DNA of 11,101 bases from Caryophanales bacterium (GCA_016282415.1 JAEEKO010000092.1:1-11101); one strand, 5' to 3'; positions 1 to 7,136 are shown, counted from the stretch's first letter. Notes: generated by a model from the sequence alone, not told the origin. Numbers and translations: made by a program.

Positions 1-65
1 ATGATTATATAATAAATATAGTTAGATAACAAGTGTTAAGTAGATATCAAGTAAAGGTCCAGATA

Positions 66-94
66 TTGTTAAAAAAACTTGATTTTGTTATAAT
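66..94 (+). promoter_or_regulatory. Sigma-A-type promoter of the dockerin-cohesin operon
   Basis: A TTGTTA -35 box (66-71) and a perfect TATAAT -10 box (89-94) are separated by 17 bases. The predicted transcription start is near 101, just upstream of a strong AGGAGGG ribosome binding site at 105-111 that serves the ATG at 118. Bases 1-65 hold no gene that I can support. Confidence 0.7.
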
Positions 95-117
95 TTAAGA
101 GAATAGGAGGGATTGCT

Positions 118-1878
118 ATGAAATTGAAACAAATGTTATTTTTGTTAGTTTTATTATGTGCTTTTCCTCTATCAATTAATGCTACTGAATATTATGGGGT
201 AGTAAGTGGGTCTGATGTTAGAGTTCGAAAAGGTCCTAAGAATACTGATTCATATATGTTAGTATCTAATGGTGAAATACTAGATTTAGTTGATTTAGAA
301 ATAGTTGCTGGTACTAACTGTGGTATGGGCTTTAATAAAGTTAAAGTTGGTGAAAATATTGGTTATATTTGTTCAAGTTTAATTAATGTTTATGAAAAAC
401 AAATAATTACTGAACCAGAACCTGCTAATGATTGTGAACGTGCTTTAAAAGAAGCTGGTTTTCCATCAAGTTATTGGTCAGGATTATGTGCTTTAAAAGA
501 AGCACATCCTAATTGGAAATTTACACCAATATCTACAAGTTTAAATGGTAACAAAATTGATTGGAATGCATCCGTTGTTTCCGAAGCTAAATGTGGAAAG
601 AATTCAATGAAAACTTCTGATGCATCTTTAATTAATAATGATTGTACAAATAAAGCTGATTCTGGTTATAGTTGGGTTTCTGAAAAAGCTATTAAATATT
701 ATTTAGATCCACGTAATTTCTTTAATGATACTAACATCTTTATGTTTGAAAATCAAAAAGCAACCTTTAATATTTGTCCAGCCGATTATGAAGTTGCAAC
801 ATCTTATGTTTTTAATAACAATTTTATGATTCAACAATATCCGGGTTTACCGCAATATATTGGCTTTGCAACCCAATCTTTAGGAATTAATGGTGTTGCA
901 ATCGCATCCCGTATTCGTCAAGAATTAGGTAATGGTCAAGCAACCTCTGGTAAATATGCTAATCAATTATTATCAGCAATTAGTGGTAATTATACATCAC
1001 GTTGGGACCGTTATGCAGCTGATGGTGGAAATATGGACCGTTATTATAACTTCTTTAATGTTGGTGTTTATGATGGTAATGGTGATAGTGCTTATAATGC
1101 TGTTCATTATGCTTATAAAAATGGTTGGGGTAATGTTAGTGAAACGGATGAAGGACAAAATATTGCTAAAGCCATTGAAGGTGGAGTATCATTTTTAAAT
1201 GATCATTATATTGGAGTAGGTCAAAATACTTTATATTTTCAAAAATTTAATACTTTCCCAAATACTTCTTCATCAAGATATGTTAATCAATATATGACTA
1301 ATGTTGTTGCACCAAAGAGTGAATCAGCTAATACGCATTCAGCATATCAAAGAGCCAATTTATTAGGTGCCGAATTTGAATTTATAATTCCGGTTTATTA
1401 TAATATGGATGTTAATCCAATATTCATTGATACGCAAACTAATAATCCAGTAGTTGCAAGTATTGAGAACTTAGTAAATGGAATTGGTTTAAGTTTCAAT
1501 AGTGGTAATATCAGTAAAATTAAACCAGGAACTACTACCGCTGAGTTACTAAATTTAATTAAACCAAATTTAATGGATGGAGATCAAGTATCAATTACTG
1601 ATCAAAATGGTAATGTAGTTGATGGTAAGATTGCGGCTGGTTATTTATTAAATATTAATGATAATACTTATAATTTAAATATTTATGGTGATGCTTCTGG
1701 TGATGGTGAGATTAATGCTTTAGACTTATTAGTAATACAAAAGCATATCTTAAATATGGCTCGTATTGATGGTGCTAAGTTATTAGCAGCAGATGCATCT
1801 AAAGATGGCAGTGTTAATGCCTTAGACTTATTAATTATTCAAAAACAAATCTTAGGTATGAGTGAAATAGAACAATAA
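118..1878 (+). CDS. Secreted SH3b-GH73-type glucosaminidase with C-terminal dockerin
   Basis: Probable secreted peptidoglycan hydrolase (586 residues). A Sec signal peptide spans residues 1-22; its C14 lacks a proper lipobox, so it is not obviously a lipoprotein. An SH3b-like domain follows (about 25-93; 'VRVRKGP'). A LytG/GH73-like endo-beta-N-acetylglucosaminidase region spans about 105-430, with 'ASRIRQELG' (E269 is a candidate catalytic acid), 'YNFFNVGVYDG' and 'GGVSFLNDHYIG'. A small beta-rich linker module (about 440-522) resembles those that precede dockerins. The C-terminus (523-582) is a type I dockerin with two calcium-binding repeats, 'DASGDGEINALD' and 'DASKDGSVNALD'. The start at 118 is set by the AGGAGGG site 6 bases upstream. 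The next gene, 16 bases downstream, encodes a membrane-anchored cohesin, the expected docking partner. Domain identities are confident; the exact glycan bond cleaved is inferred from the family. Confidence 0.88.
   Translation: MKLKQMLFLLVLLCAFPLSINATEYYGVVSGSDVRVRKGPKNTDSYMLVSNGEILDLVDLEIVAGTNCGMGFNKVKVGENIGYICSSLINVYEKQIITEPEPANDCERALKEAGFPSSYWSGLCALKEAHPNWKFTPISTSLNGNKIDWNASVVSEAKCGKNSMKTSDASLINNDCTNKADSGYSWVSEKAIKYYLDPRNFFNDTNIFMFENQKATFNICPADYEVATSYVFNNNFMIQQYPGLPQYIGFATQSLGINGVAIASRIRQELGNGQATSGKYANQLLSAISGNYTSRWDRYAADGGNMDRYYNFFNVGVYDGNGDSAYNAVHYAYKNGWGNVSETDEGQNIAKAIEGGVSFLNDHYIGVGQNTLYFQKFNTFPNTSSSRYVNQYMTNVVAPKSESANTHSAYQRANLLGAEFEFIIPVYYNMDVNPIFIDTQTNNPVVASIENLVNGIGLSFNSGNISKIKPGTTTAELLNLIKPNLMDGDQVSITDQNGNVVDGKIAAGYLLNINDNTYNLNIYGDASGDGEINALDLLVIQKHILNMARIDGAKLLAADASKDGSVNALDLLIIQKQILGMSEIEQ
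1684..1863 (+). other. Dockerin type I domain (coding segment)
   Basis: This segment codes for residues 523-582 of the hydrolase. Two F-hand-like repeats have the calcium-ligand spacing D-x-S-x-D-x-x-x-x-x-x-D (D525/S527/D529/D536 and D559/S561/D563/D570), each followed by a near-identical helix ('LLVIQKHIL' and 'LLIIQKQIL'). The residues at repeat positions 10-11, which help set cohesin specificity in known type I dockerins, are Ala-Leu in both repeats. Confidence 0.9.
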
Positions 1879-1894
1879 AAAGGGAGAATGAAAA

Positions 1895-3229
1895 ATGAAA
1901 AATATTCGTAAATTTATTATTTCATTATTATTAATAGCAGTAGTTTTTATTCCGGTAACAATAAAAGCTGCTACAGCTTCAATTAAAGTAACAACCAATG
2001 GTCGTGCTATTGTTGGTGATACGATTACTGCAACGGTTACCGTATCATCAAGCGATTCTTTAGGAGCATGGCAATTTGATGTTAACTATGATAATACAAG
2101 ATTACAAAAAGTAAGCGGCGATTCTTCAATAGTTTATTATATTCAAGATACTAAGGGTGTTAAAAGCAAAAGCTATACTTTAAAGTTTAAAGTTTTAAAA
2201 AGTGGTTCAGCCGCAATTAACATTGGTAGTTACTTAGTATGGGATTTAAATAACAATCAAGTTAAAGCAACCGTTGGTAATGCTACGGTTAAAATTATGA
2301 CGCAAGCTGAATTAGAAGCAACTTATTCAACTAATGCTAATTTAAAATCATTTGGGGTTGATGGTTATGAAATCAGTCCAGCATTTGATAAGGATGTTTT
2401 AGAATATACTTTAACGGTTCCTAATGAAATTGAAAAAGTAAATATTGCTGCTGTTCGTGCTGATAACACTGCTAGTGTTAACGGTGCAGGAGAAAAAGAA
2501 TTAGCTGAAGGTAATAACAAATTTGAAATCGTAGTTACAGCGCAAAAAGGAAATACTAAAACTTATGTAATTAATATAGAACGTAAAGAATTAGATCCAA
2601 TATATGTGGAAATTGATAAAGTAACTTATAGCTTAGTTAGAAAAGCTAATCAATTACCAGAACTTACTGGTTTTACGCCATCAACAATAACAATTAATGA
2701 AACGGAAATTCCAGCGTTGTATTCAGAAATTACTAAATATACAGTTGTTGGTGTAAAAGACAGTGATGGTAATATAATTTGCTTTATTTATAACGATGGA
2801 AAATATTCTCAATATAACGAAATTCAAACTAAGGGAATTAAGATATTCATCCGTAATGGAAATAAAGCCGTTATTCCGGATGGTTACAAATCATGTGAAA
2901 TAACAATTAATGATATTAAAGTTACGGCATATCGTTTAAGTGATAAATCGAAACAATATTTAGTTTATGGTGTTAATGTTGAAACTGGTGATGAGGGATT
3001 ATATGTTTATGATGAGGAGTTAAATTCGGTAATCTCATTTGATGATGAATATACTAAAAAATTAGATGCTAAATGTGACATGTTATTATATTGTTGTATT
3101 TTATTTGGTGGGTTATTTGCAATTATCTTTGTTGTATTTATAATCTTTATTATTAAAAGTAGTAAGAAAAGTAAAAAAACAACTAAGAAAGATAAAAAGA
3201 AAAGTGAAGAAAAAGAAATGATTGCTTAA
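1895..3229 (+). CDS. Membrane-anchored cohesin-domain surface protein
   Basis: Probable cell-surface receptor for dockerin-bearing proteins (444 residues). Residues 1-25 form a Sec signal peptide. Residues 26-135 match the cohesin fold: 'ATASIKVTT', 'VGDTITATVTV' and 'LGAWQFDVNYDNTRLQKVSG' are typical cohesin strands, although at about 110 residues the module is shorter than the usual 140. Residues 145-230 look like a cadherin-like beta-sandwich ('LKSFGVDGYEISPAFDKDVLEY', ending 'TKTYVINIER'). Residues 236-385 form a further extracellular region that I do not recognise. One transmembrane helix (about 396-420) is followed by a lysine-rich cytoplasmic tail, giving a type I membrane topology. 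The start at 1895 has AGGGAGA at 1881-1887. It lies 16 bases after the dockerin hydrolase with no terminator between, so the two are co-transcribed. The last codons form half of a terminator shared with the convergent fic gene. The binding partner is inferred from context. Confidence 0.83.
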   Translation: MKNIRKFIISLLLIAVVFIPVTIKAATASIKVTTNGRAIVGDTITATVTVSSSDSLGAWQFDVNYDNTRLQKVSGDSSIVYYIQDTKGVKSKSYTLKFKVLKSGSAAINIGSYLVWDLNNNQVKATVGNATVKIMTQAELEATYSTNANLKSFGVDGYEISPAFDKDVLEYTLTVPNEIEKVNIAAVRADNTASVNGAGEKELAEGNNKFEIVVTAQKGNTKTYVINIERKELDPIYVEIDKVTYSLVRKANQLPELTGFTPSTITINETEIPALYSEITKYTVVGVKDSDGNIICFIYNDGKYSQYNEIQTKGIKIFIRNGNKAVIPDGYKSCEITINDIKVTAYRLSDKSKQYLVYGVNVETGDEGLYVYDEELNSVISFDDEYTKKLDAKCDMLLYCCILFGGLFAIIFVVFIIFIIKSSKKSKKTTKKDKKKSEEKEMIA

Positions 3230-3241
3230 TCATTTCTTTTT
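3210..3241. terminator. Bidirectional terminator overlapping two stop codons
   Basis: A perfect 14-base-pair inverted repeat (3210-3223 with 3228-3241) has a four-base GCTT loop (3224-3227) and ends in T-rich runs on both strands. It serves the cohesin gene on the plus strand and fic on the minus strand. Both stop codons (3227-3229 plus, 3226-3228 minus) fall at the loop, so the hairpin arms also encode the last residues of each protein. The two coding regions overlap by 4 bases. Confidence 0.8.
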
Positions 3242-4296
3242 AATTGTAAATAGGTAGAAATTAATTCGCTATTAATACTAAATTTTTGGTTTTCAGGATT
3301 AGTTTTAGAATAATCCCCCATAATAATGATTTCTTTAGCAATTAATGGTTCTAAAATTTCTTCTCTGATTTGATTCATTGGAAGACGTTCATTAAAGCGT
3401 TTATAGAATAAATAAAAGTCTTTGATCGTTAAATGATTTTTCATTGATAATAAATAATTAATGGTTTGAATATCATAGATACTTAAAGCCTTTTCTTGTT
3501 TAATATCTTTGATTGCAATTTCTTTAATTAATTCGTCTTTAACGTTTGTTAACATATAATCAACAAAATTATTTAAGTTTAAGAAATAACGAGTTGTTTT
3601 AATAACATCATAATATTTAGTCTTATTAAAATTAATACCACGGTTAAAGATAATATAAGAATAAGCACAATTATTTAATAGATACCACATTGCTAGAGTT
3701 CGACTAGTTCTGCCATTAACATCAAAATATGGATGAACATTTACTAAATAGAAATGAATAATTTGCGATTTAATATAATGTTCGGTAATACTTAAATCTT
3801 CACTTGAATTAATATATTCGAATAACATATTCATTAAATAATCAAGCTTTTTAGGGTCAGCTCTTTTATCGCCTTCCTTAGTCATTACTTTGCTATCAAA
3901 AACAAAAACATCGCTATTACGATAATATGGTCCCATGTTGTCTAAATCATGTTGTTCTAATAAATTAGCAGATAAAATACCATATAATTCTTTTAATGAT
4001 TCTTTATCAATATCTTGATGTTTTAAAATGTATTTATAACCATGATATAAATTCATAATTCGTGGTTCGAATTGCTTATCTTTAATAACTTCTTCAATAT
4101 AACTTAGATCATCTTTTAAGTCTTCAATCAAGTTGTTAGCTTTGATTTCAGAGGAAAACATCGCTGATTTAGCATAACTTAGAGTATTATTATTTAAGAT
4201 TTCTAATAACTTATCTAATTCTTTTTCGATTGCAATTCCTTTATTACGATCATAATGAAATGATCGATTATTCTCATTCTTTAACACAATAGGCAT
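3226..4296 (-). CDS. Fic family protein (probable AMP transferase)
   Basis: Fic-domain protein, 356 residues from the ATG at 4296. Fic enzymes typically move AMP from ATP onto a hydroxyl group of a target protein. The active-site motif HPYFDVNGRTSR (residues 188-199, bases 3700-3735) keeps the catalytic His, the metal-binding Asp and the Asn-Gly-Arg..Arg anion-binding residues, but has Val where the usual motif (HxFx[D/E]GNGRxxR) has Gly. A flap-like segment 'YYRNSDVFVFD' precedes it, and the C-terminal 100 residues look like a winged-helix region. The N-terminal helix reads 'SSEIKAN' where class II Fic proteins have the autoinhibitory SSxIEG-like motif. An ATG at 4314 is in frame, but it would lie about 6 bases from the predicted transcript start with no ribosome binding site. 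The one at 4296 has GGGG upstream. No antitoxin gene is recognisable next to it, so a toxin role is unproven. Confidence 0.85.
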   Translation of the reverse strand: MPIVLKNENNRSFHYDRNKGIAIEKELDKLLEILNNNTLSYAKSAMFSSEIKANNLIEDLKDDLSYIEEVIKDKQFEPRIMNLYHGYKYILKHQDIDKESLKELYGILSANLLEQHDLDNMGPYYRNSDVFVFDSKVMTKEGDKRADPKKLDYLMNMLFEYINSSEDLSITEHYIKSQIIHFYLVNVHPYFDVNGRTSRTLAMWYLLNNCAYSYIIFNRGINFNKTKYYDVIKTTRYFLNLNNFVDYMLTNVKDELIKEIAIKDIKQEKALSIYDIQTINYLLSMKNHLTIKDFYLFYKRFNERLPMNQIREEILEPLIAKEIIIMGDYSKTNPENQKFSINSELISTYLQLKRND

Positions 4297-4326
4297 AATT
4301 AAACCCCATTTCATAACTAGTAGAGT

Positions 4327-4355
4327 ATTATATATGAAAAATGTTTGTTTGACAA
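4327..4355 (-). promoter_or_regulatory. Promoter of the fic gene
   Basis: On the minus strand, a TTGTCA -35 box (4350-4355) and a perfect TATAAT -10 box (4327-4332) are separated by 17 bases. The predicted start is near 4320, leaving a 24-base leader before the ATG at 4296. The -35 box overlaps that of the divergent promoter on the other strand. Confidence 0.68.
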
Positions 4356-4377
4356 TAATAAATAATTTTGCTATTAT
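4349..4377 (+). promoter_or_regulatory. Promoter of the 161-residue hypothetical gene
   Basis: A perfect TTGACA -35 box (4349-4354) and a TATTAT -10 box (4372-4377) are separated by 17 bases. The predicted start is near 4384, and an AAGAAGGTG ribosome binding site follows at 4390-4398. The -35 box overlaps that of the oppositely directed fic promoter by five bases. Confidence 0.68.
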
Positions 4378-4403
4378 AAGTCGAAAAAAAAGAAGGTGCT
4401 ATT

Positions 4404-4889
4404 ATGGGCAATAAACATAAAAAGCATAAAAATGAATATACGCAAAGTCAATTGCTTAAAATGGAAATTAATTTTCCCATTTTATATGAAGATGCTGATA
4501 TGTGTCGTAAGTTATTAGTAGCATATCTTCATGATCAAACGGCTGGTATGGATGTTGATGCTAAATATGATTATGCTAAAAAACATATTTTTCCACTTTG
4601 TAAAAAAATCGATTTGTTTTTGGAATTAGATAAATTAAAAAATCCTATTTTGGTAGCTACTTATTTTCGTATTAGGAAAAATTTCACCCAAACTGCAAGT
4701 GATTGTTTTTGTTTAATTTCCCTAGTTGAAATATTATTAATAATTCGTCGTTTTTATATAACTTGCACGGATGATGAAATATTAGAAATGGCTTTAAACT
4801 TTTGTTTTAAGACAAATATCACTAAAGATTTAATTCAAGAGGAATTATTTAATATTCGTGAAGCAATCAAAAAGCAAAAAACAGATTAG
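4404..4889 (+). CDS. Hypothetical protein, 161 residues, cysteine-containing
   Basis: I do not recognise this protein. It is probably soluble and mainly helical. It opens with a basic, His/Lys-rich segment (residues 2-9) and contains six cysteines (34, 66, 101, 103, 121, 134), including a C-F-C pair at 101-103, with no clear zinc-binding pattern. A hydrophobic stretch at about 103-118 ('CLISLVEILLIIRRFYI') is more likely a buried amphipathic helix than a membrane span. Codon use matches the neighbours. The start at 4404 is supported by AAGAAGGTG at 4390-4398. It has its own promoter, divergent from fic, and its own terminator, so it is a single-gene unit placed just before dnaB. The shared control region with fic is the only functional hint, and it is a weak one. 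Confidence 0.75.
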   Translation: MGNKHKKHKNEYTQSQLLKMEINFPILYEDADMCRKLLVAYLHDQTAGMDVDAKYDYAKKHIFPLCKKIDLFLELDKLKNPILVATYFRIRKNFTQTASDCFCLISLVEILLIIRRFYITCTDDEILEMALNFCFKTNITKDLIQEELFNIREAIKKQKTD

Positions 4890-4902
4890 TTTTTTGCTTT
4901 TT
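4869..4902 (+). terminator. Factor-independent terminator after the 161-residue gene
   Basis: A perfect 14-base-pair stem (4869-4882 with 4889-4902) has the six-base loop AGATTA, and the T run continues to 4903. The TAG stop (4887-4889) lies in the loop and its G forms the closing base pair. Confidence 0.78.
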
Positions 4903-4905
4903 TAC

Positions 4906-4934
4906 TTGTTTAACTACTTGATTTTATTTATAAT
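4906..4934 (+). promoter_or_regulatory. Promoter of dnaB-dnaI
   Basis: A TTGTTT -35 box (4906-4911) and a perfect TATAAT -10 box (4929-4934) are 17 bases apart and sit directly after the preceding terminator. The AGGAGG ribosome binding site at 4948-4953 serves the ATG at 4961. Confidence 0.68.
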
Positions 4935-4960
4935 ATAACTAGTAGTTAGGAGGGCATTTT

Positions 4961-6229
4961 ATGGATATTACGTTATTACCTGCAGATATATATACGGTCG
5001 TTAATAAAACGGTATTAACCGACACTGATCGTAATAATTTAATTAGTTTGTATGAACCAATTATTGGCGTTGTAGCAACCAGTTTATATTTAACTTTATG
5101 GCGTGATTTAGGTAAAAGTGAAATCATATCTCCTGATTATACTCATCATCATTTGATGAAAATATTAAAACTAGATTTAACGGAAATTAAATTAGCATTT
5201 TCATCTTTAGAAGCAGTGGGGTTAATCCGTACTTACGTTAAAGAAGATGAAATTAATAAATATGTTTACGAATTATATTCACCATTATCGAGTTATGAAT
5301 TCTTCCATCATCCGGTATTAAATGTGGTGTTATATAATAATATTGGTAAGGAAGAATATGATAGTTTAAAACAAGTTTATGATCGTGTAAATATCGATTT
5401 AAAAGATTATCATGAAATAACGAAGTTAATGGATATGACTTATAAAACGAGTAGTATTATGGATACTGTTAATCCACAAGTTCATAATGAGTTATCGATT
5501 ACATTAAGTGATCAAGTTGATTTTGATTTAATCTTATCTAGTATTCCAAAAGGAATTTTAAGTGAAAAAACATTTAGTAAAAAAACTAAAGAATTAATTA
5601 ATAATTTAGCATTTACATATAACATTAATACTTTAAAAATGGTTGAGTTAATTAGAAGTAGTATTAATGCTGCCGGAGTTATTGATAAAGAAACATTAAG
5701 AAAAAGTGCTCGTAAATTTTATCAATATAATAATGATGGTAATTTACCAACCTTAGTTTATCGTAGTCAACCAGATTATTTAAAAAGCCCAGTAGGGGAT
5801 AATACTAATCGCGGTAAAATCATTAAAGTGTTTGAAAATACTACACCATATGATTTCTTGGCTAGTAAGAGTAAAGGTAATTCACCAACTAATCATGATT
5901 TAAAAATTGTTGAATACTTATTAGTTGATGTGGGATTAAAACCAGCAGTAGTTAATGTATTAATTGATTATGTTTTAAAAGTTAATGATAATAAATTTAA
6001 TCAAAACTTTGTTGAAACAATTGCAGCACAATGGGTTAGAAGTGGAATTAAAACTGCTAGTGATGCAATGGCAATGGCTGAGAAACATCATAAGAAATAT
6101 AACAAGGTTACTAAAGAAGAAAAGAAAAAAAGTATTGAACCAGTATGGTTTAATGAAAATATTGAACGTGAAGAAATTAGTGATGAAGATTTAAAACAAC
6201 TAGAAGATCTAATGAGTAAATATAGGTGA
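4961..6229 (+). CDS. dnaB: Replication initiation and membrane attachment protein DnaB
   Basis: This is the Bacillus-type DnaB (422 residues), not the replicative helicase of the same name in E. coli. In B. subtilis it acts with DnaD and DnaI to load the helicase at oriC and at restarted forks. The N-terminal region (about 1-120, 'LSLYEPIIGVVATSLYLTLW'-like) is the winged-helix part typical of DnaB/DnaD proteins. Residues about 295-378, with 'TPYDFLASKSKG', 'LLVDVGLKPAVVNVLIDYVL' and 'AAQWVRSGIKTASDAMAMA', match the DnaB_2/DnaD-like C-terminal domain. The tail is acidic and charged. It is somewhat shorter than the B. subtilis protein (about 470). It ends in TGA, showing that TGA is a stop here. 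dnaI starts 4 bases later, the conserved dnaB-dnaI order of Bacilli. Confidence 0.88.
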   Translation: MDITLLPADIYTVVNKTVLTDTDRNNLISLYEPIIGVVATSLYLTLWRDLGKSEIISPDYTHHHLMKILKLDLTEIKLAFSSLEAVGLIRTYVKEDEINKYVYELYSPLSSYEFFHHPVLNVVLYNNIGKEEYDSLKQVYDRVNIDLKDYHEITKLMDMTYKTSSIMDTVNPQVHNELSITLSDQVDFDLILSSIPKGILSEKTFSKKTKELINNLAFTYNINTLKMVELIRSSINAAGVIDKETLRKSARKFYQYNNDGNLPTLVYRSQPDYLKSPVGDNTNRGKIIKVFENTTPYDFLASKSKGNSPTNHDLKIVEYLLVDVGLKPAVVNVLIDYVLKVNDNKFNQNFVETIAAQWVRSGIKTASDAMAMAEKHHKKYNKVTKEEKKKSIEPVWFNENIEREEISDEDLKQLEDLMSKYR

Positions 6230-6233
6230 TAAT

Positions 6234-7121
6234 ATGCAAAAAGAAACATTTAGTTATAATAAAAAAATCGAAGCTTCATTAAATAATAATTTTTTAGAAG
6301 CAAGTAAAGATAAAGATTTTTGTAAACTTATTACAACTTTAAAAATCGATAAAGATGTTGCTAAAAAATATACTTCTAGTTTAGAAGACACTGTAGCAGA
6401 ATTACATAATTGTAAAAATTGTAAAGGTTTATATGAATGTAAAAATTGTGTTTCGGGACATGTTAATTATCCTGAAAAAGACTATTATGGAAATTTAATC
6501 TTTGTATCAAAACCATGTAAGTATTTAAAAGAATCATTAAATCAAGCTAAGAATACTGATGAATTTAATAATCAAAATGCTCGTATGAAAGATATTGATT
6601 TAAAAGATCCAAAACGTATTAAATTAATTAACTGGATTGATAAGTTTTATGAAAACTTTGATCCTTATAAAAATCAAAAAGGGTTATATTTAAATGGTTC
6701 GTTTGGTGCTGGTAAAACCTTTATTATTAGTGCTTTATTTAATGAGTTACATATTAATAAAAATATCCGTACCGAAATTGTTTATTTTCCAGAATTACTT
6801 CGTAATTTAAAAGATAACTGGAGTAATTATGAAGATAAGATAAGTTATTTAGAAGATGTTGATTTATTATTAATCGACGATATTGGTGCTGAAAAAGTTA
6901 CGGAATGGGGTCGTGATGAAGTTTTAGGAACGATTCTTCAATATCGTATGGATAAAGGTAAAACAACATTCTTTACTTCTAATTTAACAATTGAAGAATT
7001 AGAACATCATTTAAGTTTAACTAATAATAATGTGGATAATGTTAAAGCTAGAAGAATTATTGAACGTATTAAACAACTAACTGAAAAAATTGAATTAGTT
7101 AGTGATAATCGTCGTAAATAA
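6234..7121 (+). CDS. dnaI: Primosomal protein DnaI (helicase loader ATPase)
   Basis: AAA+ ATPase of 295 residues that loads the replicative helicase onto DNA together with DnaB. The N-terminal domain carries a zinc-binding set of residues, C60, C63, C69, C72, H76 and C95, in the region that binds the helicase in B. subtilis DnaI; which of them bind zinc cannot be told by eye. The ATPase domain has Walker A 'GSFGAGKT' (155-162), Walker B 'LLLIDDIG' (211-218), a sensor 1-like 'FFTSNLT' (246-252) and a likely arginine-finger region 'ARRIIERI' (272-279). The start at 6234 has AGGTGAT at the end of dnaB as its ribosome binding site, so translation of the two genes is probably coupled. No terminator lies between it and sufS. 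Confidence 0.9.
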   Translation: MQKETFSYNKKIEASLNNNFLEASKDKDFCKLITTLKIDKDVAKKYTSSLEDTVAELHNCKNCKGLYECKNCVSGHVNYPEKDYYGNLIFVSKPCKYLKESLNQAKNTDEFNNQNARMKDIDLKDPKRIKLINWIDKFYENFDPYKNQKGLYLNGSFGAGKTFIISALFNELHINKNIRTEIVYFPELLRNLKDNWSNYEDKISYLEDVDLLLIDDIGAEKVTEWGRDEVLGTILQYRMDKGKTTFFTSNLTIEELEHHLSLTNNNVDNVKARRIIERIKQLTEKIELVSDNRRK

Positions 7122-7136
7122 AAAAAATTATATAAA

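Noticed and set aside
1..117. Coding sequence or RNA gene at the left edge
   Set aside because: Bases 1-65 contain only short AT-rich frames with stops; beyond the promoter and ribosome binding site nothing could be supported.
932..1198. 88-residue plus-strand frame inside the hydrolase gene
   Set aside because: It is an out-of-frame shadow within a well-supported domain-bearing gene; the hydrophobic repetitive translation and lack of a ribosome binding site argue against it.
4297..4314. Upstream in-frame ATG at 4314 for fic
   Set aside because: It lies only about 6 bases after the predicted transcription start and lacks a ribosome binding site; the ATG at 4296 has GGGG upstream. It is not strictly excluded.
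4939..5127. Minus-strand 62-residue frame over the start of dnaB
   Set aside because: It is antisense to the dnaB ribosome binding site and N-terminus, with no promoter or ribosome binding site of its own.
5985..6194. 69-residue frame inside dnaB
   Set aside because: It is a shadow of the dnaB C-terminal region in another frame, with no start signals.
6227..6229. Mycoplasma-type code with TGA as Trp
   Set aside because: dnaB ends at TGA directly before the dnaI start, and all Trp codons in the genes here are TGG.
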